From Roseovarius nitratireducens (GTDB lineage: Bacteria; Pseudomonadota; Alphaproteobacteria; Rhodobacterales; Rhodobacteraceae): 64,000 bases of DNA. The notes below the pieces were generated by a model. It saw only the letters and a program-made list of their open reading frames with translations, had not been told where the DNA came from and did no database searches. Shown piece after piece: positions 16,789 through 25,461 of this stretch. Position numbers and translations under genes: made by a program. The stretch covers positions 124,001 to 188,000 of the forward strand of contig NZ_PDNI01000074.1 of assembly GCF_002925845.1 (NCBI RefSeq), written 5' to 3'. The stretch's first letter is position 1, and each line of letters opens with the position of its first letter.

Positions 16789-19296
16789 ATGAAAACCGAA
16801 GTCAAAGCCCTCGTCGTCGGCGGCGGAGCGATCGGCACCTCAATCGCCTATCATCTGGCCAAGGCAGGATGGCAGGACATCATGCTGCTAGAGCGCGACG
16901 AACTGACCTCCGGCTCGACTTGGCACGCGGCGGGCCTGTTGCCGCTTTTCAACATGTCCTACGCCACCACCCATATCCACAAGTATTCGGTGGATTTCTA
17001 CAAGACGCTCGAGGCCGAGACCGGGCTCAACGCCGGCTTTGCGGTGGTCGGCAACCTGCGCATGGCGCAGACTGACGAGCGCATGGACGAATACATGCTC
17101 TATGCCGCGACCGCCGAGACCTGTGGTGTGCCCTACGAGTGGCTGACGCCGGACGAGATCAAGGCGCGCTGGCCGCTCATCAATACCGAGGATCTCAAGG
17201 GCGCGATCTATCACAATACCGACGGCTATATTAACCCCGCGGATGTGACGCAGGCGATGGCCAAGGGCGCGCGCCAGCGCGGCGTGATGATCGAACGCAA
17301 ATGGCAGGCCGATGCATTCCACTGGACCGGCACGGCGTGGGAAGTCACCTGCACCAAGATGGTGGAAAAGGGCGGCAACCTCGTGCCCTCGGACGAGCAG
17401 ATCGTGATCACCGCAGAGCATGTCGTCACCGCGAGCGGAAACCATGCGCAGACCACCGCGAAGAAACTCGGCATCAAGATCCCCGCGATCCCGGTCGAGC
17501 ATCAGTTCATCGTGATGGACAAGGATCCGGCGCTGGTCGAATATCGCGCGAATGGCGGGCAGGAGCACCCCGTGGTCCGCGATGCCGATGCGCAATCCTA
17601 TGTGCGCGAAGAGCGCGGCGGCTGGATTCTCGGCGTCTATGAGAAAAACGCCCCCGCCTGCTTTGAATATGGCGTGCCCGACAGCTTCCGCGCCGATCTC
17701 TTCCCGCTCGACCTGGAGCGGATCGAAGAGCAATACATGGCGATGATCCACCGCATCCCGTCCTGCGAGGAAAGCGGATTGAAGGACGATTTCAACGGCC
17801 CGATCTGCTACACGCCCGATGGCAACCCGCTGGTCGGCCCCGCGCCGGGGCTGCGCAACATGTGGCTGGCCGAGGGCTTTTCCTTCGGCATCACCGCCGC
17901 GGGCGGCACCGGATATTATCTCGCACAGCTCATGGTCGATGGCGAGGCCGAGATCGACATGGCGAGCCTCGATCCCAAGCGGTATTCGTCGAACTGGATG
18001 ACCACCGAATTCGCCGCGCGCAAGAACGAGGAGGCGTATGACCATGTCTACATCCTCCACCACCCGGATGAAGAACGCCCCGCCGCCCGCCCGCTGCGCA
18101 CCGTACCTGCCTATGACCGGCAAAAGGCGCGCGGCGCGCAATTCGGCTGGGTGAACGGCTGGGAGCGTCCCAACTATTTCGGGCCGTTGGATGCGCCCGA
18201 GAATTTCGACCACGACGCCCGCAGCTTCCGCCGTGGCGGCTGGTGGCAATACGCGGTGGAAGAGGCCAAGGCGATCCGCGAGGGCGTGGGCCTGATCGAC
18301 GCTTCGGCCTTTACCAAGCATGTGGTCAAGGGCCCCGGCGCCACCGCGTTCCTCGACTGGTTCACCTGCAACAAGCTGCCCAAGGTAGGCCGGATCAACC
18401 TGACCTATGCGCTGACCGATGCCGGCACCACGCGCACCGAATACACCATCGTGCGCATGAAGGAGCACGAGTATTACCTCGTCTCCTCCGGTGGCTGGAC
18501 GGAATATGACGCCGACTACATGCGCAAGGCCGCCGAGGACAAGATGGCCGAGTTCGGCTATGTCGAAATCCAGGACGTGACCACCCAATGGGGCGTCTTT
18601 GCCATCGCCGGGCCGAAATCGCGCGACGTGCTGAACGAGGTCATCAAGGACGCCGACCCGGCCACCGCGCTTACCAACAAGCGGTTCCCGTGGCTGTCGG
18701 CGCGACGGATCGAGCTGGGCATGTGCCCGGTCAACGCCATCCGCGTGGCCTATACCGGCGAGCTGGGCTGGGAGCTGCATCACCCGATCGAGATGCAGAA
18801 TTACCTCTTCGACCTGCTTGAGAGCGCTGGCGAGAAGCACGGGATGAAGCTGGTGGGCGCGCGCGCGCAGAACTGGCTGCGGCAGGAAAAGAGCTATCGC
18901 GCCTTCGGCAACGAGCTGGGCCGGGATGCCACCCCGCTCGAGGCCGATCTGCCGCGCTTCGTCGATCTCGACAAGGAGTTTCGTGGCAAGGAAAGTCTCG
19001 TGGAGACCGGCGTTCGCGTGAAATGCTGCACGCTGCTGATCGACGGGCCTGACGACGCCGATCCGTGGGGCCGCGAGGCGCTCTACACACCCGAGGGCGA
19101 GCGGGTGGGCCGTCTCACCTCGGGTGGCTATTCGGTGGCCTTCGGTCAGTCCATCGGCATGGGCTATGTCCGTCCGAACCTTGCGGTTGAGGGCACGAAG
19201 CTACAGGTTCGCATGTTCGACAAGCTGTGGGACGCGACCGTTACCTGCGACAGCCCCTACGACCCGAAGAACGAAACCATCCGCAAGGATGGGTGA
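16789..19296 (+). CDS. Dimethylglycine/sarcosine dehydrogenase-type flavoprotein (DAO + FAO + GcvT domains)
   Basis: An 835-residue protein with three parts: an FAD-dependent DAO domain (about 1-370; VVGGGAIGTSIAYHLA), an FAO middle segment, and a C-terminal folate-binding GcvT/GcvT-C region (about 430-830; GLIDASAFTKHVVKG, YTGELGWELHHP). H46 in STWHAAGLLP matches the histidine that carries covalent FAD in mammalian dimethylglycine and sarcosine dehydrogenases. It should oxidatively demethylate an N-methylated glycine and pass the carbon to tetrahydrofolate. The exact substrate is unclear; creatinase at 12363 would supply sarcosine. It diverges from panB across a 195-bp spacer, and ends at a terminator. 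Confidence 0.87.
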   Translation: MKTEVKALVVGGGAIGTSIAYHLAKAGWQDIMLLERDELTSGSTWHAAGLLPLFNMSYATTHIHKYSVDFYKTLEAETGLNAGFAVVGNLRMAQTDERMDEYMLYAATAETCGVPYEWLTPDEIKARWPLINTEDLKGAIYHNTDGYINPADVTQAMAKGARQRGVMIERKWQADAFHWTGTAWEVTCTKMVEKGGNLVPSDEQIVITAEHVVTASGNHAQTTAKKLGIKIPAIPVEHQFIVMDKDPALVEYRANGGQEHPVVRDADAQSYVREERGGWILGVYEKNAPACFEYGVPDSFRADLFPLDLERIEEQYMAMIHRIPSCEESGLKDDFNGPICYTPDGNPLVGPAPGLRNMWLAEGFSFGITAAGGTGYYLAQLMVDGEAEIDMASLDPKRYSSNWMTTEFAARKNEEAYDHVYILHHPDEERPAARPLRTVPAYDRQKARGAQFGWVNGWERPNYFGPLDAPENFDHDARSFRRGGWWQYAVEEAKAIREGVGLIDASAFTKHVVKGPGATAFLDWFTCNKLPKVGRINLTYALTDAGTTRTEYTIVRMKEHEYYLVSSGGWTEYDADYMRKAAEDKMAEFGYVEIQDVTTQWGVFAIAGPKSRDVLNEVIKDADPATALTNKRFPWLSARRIELGMCPVNAIRVAYTGELGWELHHPIEMQNYLFDLLESAGEKHGMKLVGARAQNWLRQEKSYRAFGNELGRDATPLEADLPRFVDLDKEFRGKESLVETGVRVKCCTLLIDGPDDADPWGREALYTPEGERVGRLTSGGYSVAFGQSIGMGYVRPNLAVEGTKLQVRMFDKLWDATVTCDSPYDPKNETIRKDG

Positions 19297-19304
19297 GCGA
19301 TGAC

Positions 19305-19326
19305 GGGGGCGCCTTCGGGCGCCCCC
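19305..19326. terminator. Bidirectional stem-loop terminator
   Basis: GGGGGCGCC (19305-19313) pairs with GGCGCCCCC (19318-19326) around an exceptionally stable TTCG tetraloop. It lies between the convergent N-methylglycine dehydrogenase-type gene and the muramidase gene, whose stop codon begins at the next base. Confidence 0.85.
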
Positions 19327-20064
19327 TCATTTCTCGTGCCGTCGCAACCACCTGCGCCACGCGCCCCGTGTGCCGCGAAACGCGTTGATGTCGACGCCGC
19401 CTTCCACGCCCGGAACGACGCCGGTGCCGGTATATTGCCAGAATACCCAAGGTTGCCCCGGATACACCTGGTCGGGCGTTTTCGCCACCGAACGCAGCCA
19501 GAACTCGGCGCGCACCTGCCCGATCCCGGTGACGGCATAGAATTCCGGCGTGGTGTAGATGATCGGGCGCTGGCCGTAGTAACGCTCTATGATATCAAGG
19601 AAAATCCGTGCCTGCCTGCGTACCTCGGCCCCCGGCGGGCGCGTGGTGCAGGTGGGCGAGAACGGGTTCCATTCCATGTCGAGCACGGGCGGCAGGGCGC
19701 GACCCCGGCGCGGCACGTTGCGGATGAACCAGCGCGCCTGCACCTCGGGCGGGGTGCAGAAATAGTAGAAATGATAGGCCCCTCGCGGGATGCCGTGGCG
19801 CGCGGCCAACTGCCAGTTTCGGTCAAAGCTGGGGTCCTTGACGTCGCCGCCCTCGGTCGCCTTGATCCAGGCGAAGGCCACGCCCGAGGCCGCAACGCGC
19901 CGCCAGTCGATCTCTTCCTGGAAACGCGCCACGTCGATACCGTGCACCGCGTAGCGAGCGGGTCCTCGGGGCCCGAAATCCACCGGATCGTAATCGCCGA
20001 ACGGTCCGCCGGCCAGGGCGGGCAGGGGGGCGAGCCAGACACAAAGAGACAGGATACGCAGCAT
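19327..20064 (-). CDS. Secreted glycoside hydrolase family 25 lysozyme (muramidase)
   Basis: A 245-residue protein with a signal peptide (cleavage near ALAGG, residues 16-20) followed by one GH25 catalytic domain: HGIDVARFQE with D44, the AWIKATEGGD strand, GAYHFYYF, and the catalytic VLDMEWNP pair D129/E131. GH25 enzymes cleave the MurNAc-GlcNAc bond of peptidoglycan. There is no cell-wall-binding repeat, so it probably acts in the periplasm or on other cells. No holin or phage gene is nearby, which argues against a prophage remnant. Confidence 0.9.
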   Translation of the reverse strand: MLRILSLCVWLAPLPALAGGPFGDYDPVDFGPRGPARYAVHGIDVARFQEEIDWRRVAASGVAFAWIKATEGGDVKDPSFDRNWQLAARHGIPRGAYHFYYFCTPPEVQARWFIRNVPRRGRALPPVLDMEWNPFSPTCTTRPPGAEVRRQARIFLDIIERYYGQRPIIYTTPEFYAVTGIGQVRAEFWLRSVAKTPDQVYPGQPWVFWQYTGTGVVPGVEGGVDINAFRGTRGAWRRWLRRHEK

Positions 20065-20147
20065 CGGGGGGCATCTCCGCGCGGGGGACTTGCGCCGATC
20101 CTATACGCCCCGCCCGTGCCGGTCAGCAGGTTTCGTACGCCCGCGGT

Positions 20148-20489
20148 TCAGGAACTTTCGGACAGCTCGTCAAAACAGGCGAGCGCATGCGCGGCATACA
20201 TCATCGCCGGGCCGCCCCCCATCTGGATCGACATGGCCAGCACGTCGCCCACCTCCTCGCGGGTGGCGCCGGCGCGCACGAGCGCCTCGGCATGCAGGCC
20301 GATGCAGGGCTCACAGCGGATGACGATGGACATGCCAAGCGCGAGAAATTCCTTGGTCTTGAAATCGAGTGTGCCGCCCTCCTTGACTGCCTTGCCGAGG
20401 CCGCCGAAGGCGCGCGCCGTGTCGGGGATGAGCGCGTTCATCGCGCGCAACTCCGTTCTCGTGTCGTCGACTTTTTCTTTCCAGCTCAT
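20148..20489 (-). CDS. Carboxymuconolactone decarboxylase family protein (AhpD-like)
   Basis: A 113-residue all-helical protein starting at ATG 20489 behind AAAGGA. The AhpD-type redox motif is visible as C59-E-P-C62 followed by H66 (CxxCxxxH), so it likely has alkylhydroperoxidase or disulfide reductase chemistry rather than decarboxylase activity. The open frame continues 136 codons upstream, but that part is the antisense of the neighbouring methyltransferase. Physiological partner unknown. Confidence 0.88.
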   Translation of the reverse strand: MSWKEKVDDTRTELRAMNALIPDTARAFGGLGKAVKEGGTLDFKTKEFLALGMSIVIRCEPCIGLHAEALVRAGATREEVGDVLAMSIQMGGGPAMMYAAHALACFDELSESS

Positions 20490-20560
20490 CTCCGCGTCCT
20501 TTTTGCCGGGGTCCTGCGATCGCAGAAAGCACCGGCAAGGCCGCAAGGCATTGATCCAGA

Positions 20561-21220
20561 TCAGGTGAGGCGGCGGGCAGCGAGAAGAAGGTTGTTGGCG
20601 GGCATCTCGCGCGTCCCGGGTGGGGTCAACCCGGCGGCCTCGACCCATTCCCCGACCTCGGCCACGTCCTTGTAACCGATCCCGGCGTCCTGAGCGCGCA
20701 GGCTCGCGTCGAAGCGGGCATCGCCCTCGGAGGTGGCCTGCCCGTCGCGCAGAAAAGGGCCATAGAGGGCAAGGTGTCCGCCGGGTGCGAGCGCCTGCGC
20801 CGCCTCGCGGATTACCGTGCGCGCCTCGGGCGTGCTGATGAGGTGCAGCAGGTTTACCAGCACGATCAGGTCCTGCCCGCCATTCTCTGCCCCCCATCCC
20901 GGCGCGGTTGCGTCGAGCGGACGGGCTGGGGAAAGGTTGGGCAGGGCGGCCTCGGCCACGTAGGCATCGATGCTGGCGCGACGAGCGGCGTCGATTTCGG
21001 TAGGCTGCCAGTCGAGCCCGGGCATGGCGCGGGCAAAGGCCACCACATGCTGCCCGGTGCCCGAGGCGATTTCCAGCGCGCGGCCCGTCTCGGGCGCGAT
21101 CTCGCGCAGCGCGTCGGTGATCGGTCCGGCGTTGCGCTCGGCCGAGGGGGCGTGCAGCTTGGCCCCCTCGGTTTCATGCGCGACCGAGGCCATCGGCGGC
21201 AGGGTGCGGCGCGTGCTCAT
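20561..21220 (-). CDS. DUF938 SAM-dependent methyltransferase-like protein
   Basis: A 219-residue cytoplasmic protein with the SAM-binding motif ALEIASGTGQHVVAFA near 50 and the DUF938 family signatures SAERNAGPI, NLLHLIS and LALYGPF. The start codon overlaps the stop of the aldo/keto reductase by four bases, so the genes are coupled. The methyl acceptor is unknown for this family. Confidence 0.85.
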   Translation of the reverse strand: MSTRRTLPPMASVAHETEGAKLHAPSAERNAGPITDALREIAPETGRALEIASGTGQHVVAFARAMPGLDWQPTEIDAARRASIDAYVAEAALPNLSPARPLDATAPGWGAENGGQDLIVLVNLLHLISTPEARTVIREAAQALAPGGHLALYGPFLRDGQATSEGDARFDASLRAQDAGIGYKDVAEVGEWVEAAGLTPPGTREMPANNLLLAARRLT

Positions 21221-22155
21221 GCGCCCTCTTCCGTGCGATCTGTCGCCGGGGGCGGGGCCGGGGTGAGCGCAGCGAGCCGTTGATAGAGTGCGTCATCCAT
21301 TTCGAAATCAATGGCCGCGAGCGAGGGCGCGATCTGCTCCGCCGAGCGGCCCGAGATGAGCGGGACCGGCCCGGCGGGATGGCCCGCAGCCCAGGCAACG
21401 GCCAGCGTTGCGGGGTCGGTGCCAAGCTCTGCGGCGATGTCCACCAGCGCCGTGGCGGCCTCCTGCATCCAGTCCTGTCCGTAGCGGATCGCGTAGCGTT
21501 CGTTGCCGGTGAGCCGCCCCGTTTCGCCGCGCGCGTATTTACCTGTGAGCAACCCGCCCGCGAGCGGAGAATAGCCCGCCACGACCATACCCTCGGAGGC
21601 GGCCATCGGCAGGATTTCCACCTCTGCCTGCCGCTTCACGAGGCTGTACATCGGTTGCAGGATCGAGATTTGAAGATCAAACCGAGCCGCGATGCAGGCG
21701 GCTTTCATCACCTGCCACGCGGCGAAATTGGACAGGCCCACATGGCTGATCTGTCCGCGCGACTTCAGGTCGGCGAAACACTCCAGCGTTTCCTCCAGGG
21801 CTGTGTCGGGATCGAAGCGGTGCAGGTAGAGGATATCAACGTGGTCCATCCCGAGCCGCTGGCGCGAGATGTCGAACTGCGCGCGGATATTGGTGGCCCC
21901 GGCCCCGCCCGAGTAGCCAGCCTTGGTGGCGATCACGAGCCGGTCGCGATGCGGCGCGGCGAGTTTGCCGAGCAGCGTCTCAGCCGCGCCATCGGTATAG
22001 AGATAGGCGGTGTCGAAATGGGTGATGCCGGCGTTGAGGCAGGCGTCGAACATGGCGCGCGAGGCCGCCGCGTCCGCCGTGCCGCCGAATTGCATGGTGC
22101 CAAAGGCAAAGCGGCTGGCCGCGGTCCCGTCGGGAGAGGTGATCTGGATGCTCAT
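21217..22155 (-). CDS. Aldo/keto reductase family oxidoreductase
   Basis: About 312 residues with the NADPH-dependent aldo/keto reductase tetrad: D48 and Y53 in HFDTAYLYTDG, K78 in VIATKAGY and H112 in LYLHRFDPD. I placed the start at ATG 22155 because homology begins there; an in-frame codon at 22206 would add 17 residues. Neither start has a strong ribosome site. It is first of a two-gene unit with the DUF938 protein and diverges from psd. Substrate unknown. Confidence 0.85.
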   Translation of the reverse strand: MSIQITSPDGTAASRFAFGTMQFGGTADAAASRAMFDACLNAGITHFDTAYLYTDGAAETLLGKLAAPHRDRLVIATKAGYSGGAGATNIRAQFDISRQRLGMDHVDILYLHRFDPDTALEETLECFADLKSRGQISHVGLSNFAAWQVMKAACIAARFDLQISILQPMYSLVKRQAEVEILPMAASEGMVVAGYSPLAGGLLTGKYARGETGRLTGNERYAIRYGQDWMQEAATALVDIAAELGTDPATLAVAWAAGHPAGPVPLISGRSAEQIAPSLAAIDFEMDDALYQRLAALTPAPPPATDRTEEGA

Positions 22156-22265
22156 GCGGTGGAGAGTGCCATGCGGTGGAACCGAAGAAAAGGTGTCGCC
22201 TTGCATCTGAAGGTCATGGGGCTTAGGCGATTGGAAAGGATATTGCGCCCGAGGACCATGCGCCC

Positions 22266-22928
22266 ATGAAGATGCACGAGACCTTCATAAAGCCGATGCA
22301 CCCCGAGGGGCGCCGCTTCGTCGCGATCTTTGCCGGGGTTGCGCTGGTGCTCTTCTTGCTGTGGGAGCCATTGGGCTGGATCGGTGTGGGGCTGACGGTC
22401 TGGTGCTACTATTTCTTTCGCGATCCCGAGCGCGTGACGCCCACGCGCCCCGGTCTGATCGTTAGCCCTGCGGATGGCATCGTGTCGCTGATCGAGCCCG
22501 CCGTGCCCCCCCCCGAGCTCGGCTTGCCGGATACGCCGCTCACGCGGGTTAGCGTGTTCATGTCGGTGTTCAACTGCCACGTGAACCGCGCGCCGGTGGC
22601 GGGCCGGGTGACGAAGGTGGCCTATCGCCCCGGCAAGTTCCTCAATGCCTCGCTCGACAAGGCGAGCGCCGACAACGAGCGCAACGGCATCGTGATCGAG
22701 ATGGCGGATGGCCGCGTGTTGCCGGTGGTGCAGATCGCCGGGCTGGTGGCGCGGCGGATCGTGTGTTTCACCGGCGAGGGGCACGAGATCGCGCGCGGCG
22801 CGCGGTTCGGGCTCATCCGGTTCGGCTCGCGGCTCGATGTCTACCTGCCCGAGGGGGTGGCGCCGCTTGTGCGCGTAGGTCAGACGATGGTCGCCGGCGA
22901 GACGGTGATCGCGGAGACCGGCACATGA
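22266..22928 (+). CDS. psd: Phosphatidylserine decarboxylase proenzyme (short type)
   Basis: A 220-residue membrane-associated enzyme that converts phosphatidylserine to phosphatidylethanolamine. It is the short, archaeal-type Psd: an N-terminal hydrophobic pair of segments (about 18-50), then VSPADGIVS, the [12 protein letters not shown] segment and RFGSRLDV. Self-cleavage is expected between G187 and S188, producing the pyruvoyl group. It is translationally coupled (ATGA) to pssA, which makes its substrate. Confidence 0.95.
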   Translation: MKMHETFIKPMHPEGRRFVAIFAGVALVLFLLWEPLGWIGVGLTVWCYYFFRDPERVTPTRPGLIVSPADGIVSLIEPAVPPPELGLPDTPLTRVSVFMSVFNCHVNRAPVAGRVTKVAYRPGKFLNASLDKASADNERNGIVIEMADGRVLPVVQIAGLVARRIVCFTGEGHEIARGARFGLIRFGSRLDVYLPEGVAPLVRVGQTMVAGETVIAETGT

Positions 22929-23668
22929 GCCGCCCCCCGAGAAAGGAGCTGACGCTGGCGCAGCTTTTGCCGAACATGCTGACGGTGGCGGCCATCTGCG
23001 CCGGGGTCACCGCGATCCGGATGGGCGTGCAGGGCGATTACGTGCGTGCGGTGCAGCTCTTGCTCATTGCCGGGGTTCTCGACGGGCTCGACGGGCGGCT
23101 GGCGCGGCTCTTGCGCAGCACCTCGGCAATGGGGGCGGAGCTCGACTCGCTCGCGGATTTCGTCAATTTCGGCGTCGCCTCGCCGCTGGTGATCTATTTC
23201 TGGGGCTTGCAGGACATGCGCCACGCGGGCTGGATCGCGGTGCTGTTCTTTGCCGTGTGCTGCGTCATGCGGCTGGCGCGGTTCAACGTCAGTTCCCGCG
23301 AAGAGGGGGCCAAGGGCGGATCGGGGGCGTATTTCCAGGGGCTGCCCTCGCCTGCGGGGGCGCTGCTGGCAATGCTGCCGATGTTCTTTACTTTCGCCAT
23401 TCCGGGGATGTCACCGCCGCCCGCGCCGCTGGTGGGGCTTTACATGGCCGGTGTCGGCCTGCTGATGATCTCGCCGGTGCCGGTGTGGTCCTTCAAGCGG
23501 ACGCGGATTTCGCGTGAGAACGTGAAATTCTTCCTGCTGGCCTTTGCCTGCGTGGCCGCTGCGCTCACGCTCTTCACATGGGCGGCGCTGATCATGATCT
23601 GCCTCGCCTATGTCGCGGTCGTGATCTGGGCGGCGGTGTTCTGGTATCCCAAGGACCGATCCTCATGA
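22925..23668 (+). CDS. pssA: CDP-diacylglycerol--serine O-phosphatidyltransferase
   Basis: A 247-residue integral membrane enzyme that makes phosphatidylserine from CDP-diacylglycerol and serine. The CDP-alcohol phosphotransferase motif DGx2ARx8Gx3Dx3D is exact, running from DGRLAR to DSLAD near residues 56-78. About seven to eight hydrophobic segments follow. The ATG at 22925 overlaps the psd stop; a longer frame upstream is out of step with psd and rejected. Confidence 0.95.
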   Translation: MSRPPRKELTLAQLLPNMLTVAAICAGVTAIRMGVQGDYVRAVQLLLIAGVLDGLDGRLARLLRSTSAMGAELDSLADFVNFGVASPLVIYFWGLQDMRHAGWIAVLFFAVCCVMRLARFNVSSREEGAKGGSGAYFQGLPSPAGALLAMLPMFFTFAIPGMSPPPAPLVGLYMAGVGLLMISPVPVWSFKRTRISRENVKFFLLAFACVAAALTLFTWAALIMICLAYVAVVIWAAVFWYPKDRSS

Positions 23669-23687
23669 GCAACGGAGGGGTATGACG

Positions 23688-24308
23688 ATGGATCTCGACG
23701 CGGTCAAGAACAGCTACGCCCGGTGGGCCCCTGTCTATGACGCGACTTTCGGCAAGATCACGCATGCCGGTCGCCGTGCGGCGGTGGCCTATATCAACGC
23801 GCGTGGTGGCGAGGTGCTGGAGGTAGGTGTCGGCACCGGCCTGTCGCTGGAGACCTATAACAGCGCGCTGCGCGTCACCGGCATGGATTACAGCGAGGAC
23901 ATGCTGCGCAAGGCGCGGGCGCGCGTGGCGAAACTGGGCCTCGACCATGTCGCAGAGCTGCGGCAGATGGATGCGCGCAGCCTCGAATTTCCGGATGCGA
24001 GCTTTGACACGGTAGCGGCGATGCACGTGCTGTCGGTGGTACCTGAGCCCGAGCGCGTGATGGCCGAGATCGCCCGCGTGCTGCGCCCGGGCGGGCAGGT
24101 GGTCATCACCAACCATTTCCGCCACGAGCGCGGGGTCTGGGCCGGTCTGGCCCGCGCCGCCGCGCCGCTAGAGAGGGTGCTAGGCTGGCATTCGGATTTC
24201 GAGATCGACACGGTGTTGCAGGACTCGCGCCTGCATATCGTTACCCGCCGCGACCTGCCCCCGATGGGGATGATGACATTCCTGGTGCTGGAAAAGCGTC
24301 TCAATTGA
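23688..24308 (+). CDS. pmtA: Phosphatidylethanolamine N-methyltransferase, Rhodobacter type
   Basis: A 206-residue soluble SAM-dependent methyltransferase with VLEVGVGTGLSLETY (motif I, about 43-57), GMDYSEDML and a VLRPGGQVVI post-motif. It matches the Rhodobacter PmtA type, which methylates phosphatidylethanolamine stepwise towards phosphatidylcholine. I prefer ATG 23688 over ATG 23682 because GGAGG lies nine bases upstream of it. It lies 19 bp after pssA, completing a PS to PE to PC operon. Confidence 0.88.
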   Translation: MDLDAVKNSYARWAPVYDATFGKITHAGRRAAVAYINARGGEVLEVGVGTGLSLETYNSALRVTGMDYSEDMLRKARARVAKLGLDHVAELRQMDARSLEFPDASFDTVAAMHVLSVVPEPERVMAEIARVLRPGGQVVITNHFRHERGVWAGLARAAAPLERVLGWHSDFEIDTVLQDSRLHIVTRRDLPPMGMMTFLVLEKRLN

Positions 24309-24317
24309 CCGAAGAAT

Positions 24318-24341
24318 AGCCCCGCCGGAACCGGCGGGGCT
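24318..24341. terminator. Bidirectional terminator between pmtA and the ABC importer
   Basis: AGCCCCGCCGG (24318-24328) pairs with CCGGCGGGGCT (24331-24341). It lies between the convergent pmtA and BMP-protein genes, with GAAGAAT on the left that reads as a T-containing tail on the minus strand. Confidence 0.85.
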
Positions 24342-24364
24342 CTGGTCCTGCTTTCGTGGCGAAC

Positions 24365-25438
24365 TCAGTTGGGGATCTGTCCGCTGATCCCCTCGACATA
24401 GAAATCCATCCCCAGAAGCGTGCCGTCATCAGCGATCTCGCCCTCGGCCAGCCATGCGCTGCCGTCCTGGCGGTTGATCGGGCCGGTGAAGGGGTGATAC
24501 TCGCCCGCCGCCATCGTCTCCTTGAGCGCCAGCGCATCAGCCTTGACGTCGGCGGGGACCGCGTCGGTTATTTCGCCGATCTTGACCATGCCCTCGTCGA
24601 TGCCGTGCCAGACCTGCTGGCTTTCCCACGTCCCGTCGATCACGGCCTGCGTGCGGTCGATGTAGTAGGGCGCCCAGTTGTCGATGATCGAGGAGACGCG
24701 CGGGAAAGGCGCGTATTCGGCCATGTCCGAGGCCTGGCCGAAGGTGATCACGTCACCCGCTTTTTCCGCCGCCGCCTGCGGCGCGGTGGAATCCGTGTGT
24801 TGCAGGATCACGTCGGCCCCCTGCTCGATCAGCGCCTGCGCGGCGTCGGCTTCCTTGGCCGGGTCGAACCACGTGTAGGCCCAGATGATCTTGAACTCGA
24901 CATCGGGGTTGACCTTCTTCGCGTGGAGATAGGCAGAGTTGATACCCCGGATCACCTCGGGGATCGGGTAGGAGGCGATGTAGCCGATGGTGTTCGACTC
25001 GGTCATCTCGCCCGCGATATGGCCCTGCACCGCGCGCCCCTCGTAGAAGCGGGCGGAGTAGGTCGAGACATTGGGCAGGGTCTTGTAGCCGGTGGCGTGC
25101 TCGAATTTCACGTTTGGAAACTTCTTGGCGACTTCGAGCGTCGGCTCCATGAAGCCAAAGGAGGTTGTGAAGATCAGGTCCGCGCCTTGAAGTGCCATCT
25201 GCGTGATCGCGCGCGCGGCATCGGCGCCCTCGGGTACGCTCTCCTGGTAGACGGTCTCGACGGCGTCGCCGAAATGCTCTTCGACGGCGAGGCGGCCCTT
25301 GTCATGCTCGTAGGTCCAGCCGCCATCGCCGATGGGGCCGACATAGATGAAGCCGACCTTGGTCTTGTCCTGTGCGGTGGCCCCGGTCGCGAGGCCGAGC
25401 GCGAGCGCGGCAGAGGTGAGCAGGCGGGTGAGTGTCAT
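24365..25438 (-). CDS. BMP-family ABC transporter substrate-binding protein
   Basis: A 357-residue secreted protein: signal peptide to about residue 22 (GATAQ), then a periplasmic-binding fold of the Bmp/PnrA type (VGFIYVGPIGDGGWTY, GADLIFTTSFGFM, GYIASYPIPEVIRGIN, QHTDSTAPQAAAEK). This family usually binds purine nucleosides or related compounds. It is the last gene of a four-gene ABC importer unit, 23 bp after the second permease, unlike the common order in which it comes first. Confidence 0.92.
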   Translation of the reverse strand: MTLTRLLTSAALALGLATGATAQDKTKVGFIYVGPIGDGGWTYEHDKGRLAVEEHFGDAVETVYQESVPEGADAARAITQMALQGADLIFTTSFGFMEPTLEVAKKFPNVKFEHATGYKTLPNVSTYSARFYEGRAVQGHIAGEMTESNTIGYIASYPIPEVIRGINSAYLHAKKVNPDVEFKIIWAYTWFDPAKEADAAQALIEQGADVILQHTDSTAPQAAAEKAGDVITFGQASDMAEYAPFPRVSSIIDNWAPYYIDRTQAVIDGTWESQQVWHGIDEGMVKIGEITDAVPADVKADALALKETMAAGEYHPFTGPINRQDGSAWLAEGEIADDGTLLGMDFYVEGISGQIPN

Positions 25439-25461
25439 GTGGGGTCTCCCTGTTGCGGTTG

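Noticed and set aside
16888-18840. A 650-codon minus-strand frame
   Set aside because: Antisense to the large FAD/GcvT protein, which has matching domains throughout.
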